This document shows positions 5,868-6,513 of a stretch of DNA of 6,513 bases, piece after piece. The notes beneath the pieces were generated by a model. That model did no database searches. It was not told where the DNA came from and saw only the letters and a list, made by a program, of their open reading frames with translations. How positions within the stretch are numbered: the first letter of the stretch is position 1; each line of letters opens with the position of its first letter. This stretch comes from Hyphomicrobiales bacterium. Its GTDB lineage: Bacteria > Pseudomonadota > Alphaproteobacteria > Rhizobiales > Hyphomicrobiaceae. Made by a program: the position numbers and the translations under genes. Where the stretch lies: assembly GCA_017304275.1 (NCBI GenBank), contig JAFKKW010000448.1, positions 1-6,513 on the forward strand, in the 5' to 3' direction.

Positions 5868-6513
5868 CAATGGCGGAAGTGGCGCATGCCGGTCAGAATC
5901 ATGGCCAGGCCGGCGTCGTCGGCGGCGCGGATCACCTCGTCGTCACGCAACGAGCCGCCGGGCTGGATGACCGACGTCGCACCGGCTTCGGCTGCCGACA
6001 GCAAGCCATCCGGGAAGGGGAAGAACGCGTCGGAGGCGACGGCGGAGCCTTTGACGTCGAGACCCGCCATCTCGGCCTTGATGGCGGCGATACGCGAGGA
6101 ATTCACGCGGCTCATCTGGCCCGCGCCGATGCCGACCGTGGCACCGTTCCTGGCGTAGACGATGGCGTTCGACTTGACGAACTTGGCGACTTTCCAGGCG
6201 AACAGGAGATCCGCCATCTCGGCGGACGTGGGCTGCCGCTTCGTGGCGACGTGAAGGCGATCGTAGAGCGCCAGATCCGCGTCCTGCACCAACAGGCCGC
6301 CGGCAACCGTCCGCGCGTCGCGACGCGGCGGGGCGACGAGGGGCCATTCGCCCGTGACCAGCAGTCGCACGTTCTTCTTGGCCGCTACGGCCGCCCTGGC
6401 CTCGTCGGTGACGGACGGGGCGAGGATGACCTCGACGAACTGTCGCTCGACGATGGCCGACGCGGTGGCGCCGTCGAGCTCCCGGTTGAAGGCGATGATG
6501 CCGCCGAAGGCCG
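5867..6513 (-). CDS. purH: Bifunctional AICAR transformylase / IMP cyclohydrolase (partial, N-terminal part beyond the window)
   Basis: PurH catalyses the last two steps of IMP synthesis: formylation of AICAR with 10-formyl-THF, then ring closure. The minus-strand frame is open from the right edge and gives about 214 residues of the roughly 530 usual, all from the C-terminal transformylase domain. It begins in the conserved segment A-F-G-G-I-I-A-F-N-R-E-L-D. It continues through R-Q-F-V-E-V-I-L-A-P, L-L-V-Q-D-A-D, K-F-V-K-S-N-A-I-V-Y-A, G-A-G-Q-M-S-R-V and D-A-F-F-P-F-P-D-G, and ends with the family's typical G-M-R-H-F-R-H. The catalytic K-H-x-N-P-C-G motif and the cyclohydrolase domain should lie just outside. 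A GTG at 6370 is only an internal codon. The stop overlaps the acetyltransferase ATG by one base. Confidence 0.97.
   Translation of the reverse strand, partial: AFGGIIAFNRELDGATASAIVERQFVEVILAPSVTDEARAAVAAKKNVRLLVTGEWPLVAPPRRDARTVAGGLLVQDADLALYDRLHVATKRQPTSAEMADLLFAWKVAKFVKSNAIVYARNGATVGIGAGQMSRVNSSRIAAIKAEMAGLDVKGSAVASDAFFPFPDGLLSAAEAGATSVIQPGGSLRDDEVIRAADDAGLAMILTGMRHFRH

Noticed and set aside
4449..6158. Long plus-strand open frame (569 codons) spanning the transporter, acetyltransferase and purH
   Set aside because: It crosses three genes with clear family motifs in other frames, is rich in Arg and Ala, and shows no recognisable domain. It is an effect of high GC content and few stop codons.
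6368..6370. GTG as a possible start of a short purH-like gene
   Set aside because: The same frame continues upstream to the window edge with conserved PurH sequence, so this codon is an internal valine.

Overview
The window looks like a chromosomal housekeeping stretch from a GC-rich alphaproteobacterium, probably of the Hyphomicrobiales/Rhizobiales type. This rests on the strongly G/C third codon positions, the style of the encoded proteins and the absence of any mobile-element, phage, CRISPR or RNA-gene signal. The genus cannot be named from the sequence. Coding density is very high: six genes cover nearly everything, and no gap exceeds about 100 bases.

Left part (1-2502, minus strand): a two-gene ABC transporter operon. 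The ATPase (ybbA-type) starts at GTG 2502 and overlaps the following FtsX/YbbP-type permease by 4 bases (ATGA). The permease runs off the left edge of the window, so about 603 N-terminal residues are visible.

Centre (2503-3860): a 71-base divergent promoter region carries a perfect 14-base inverted repeat almost exactly at its midpoint. Rightward from it lies tesA (periplasmic GDSL/SGNH esterase, thioesterase I/lysophospholipase L1), and 18 bases later thpR (RNA 2',3'-cyclic phosphodiesterase, 2H family). The divergent tesA / ybbA-ybbP layout is the same as in Escherichia coli, which strengthens all three assignments and points to a shared envelope or lipid-related role.

Right part (3861-6513): a plus-strand UMF1-type major facilitator transporter converges on a minus-strand pair and shares 4 bases with it at the stop codons. 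The pair is purH (final steps of IMP synthesis; only the C-terminal 214 or so residues lie in the window) followed by a GNAT acetyltransferase of the AAC(6')-like type. They are joined by a one-base stop/start overlap (TGATG).

No clearly new biological system is visible. The points most worth a second look are the central palindrome in the tesA/ybbA promoter region and the AAC(6')-like GNAT with a substituted acceptor-site residue, coupled to purH.
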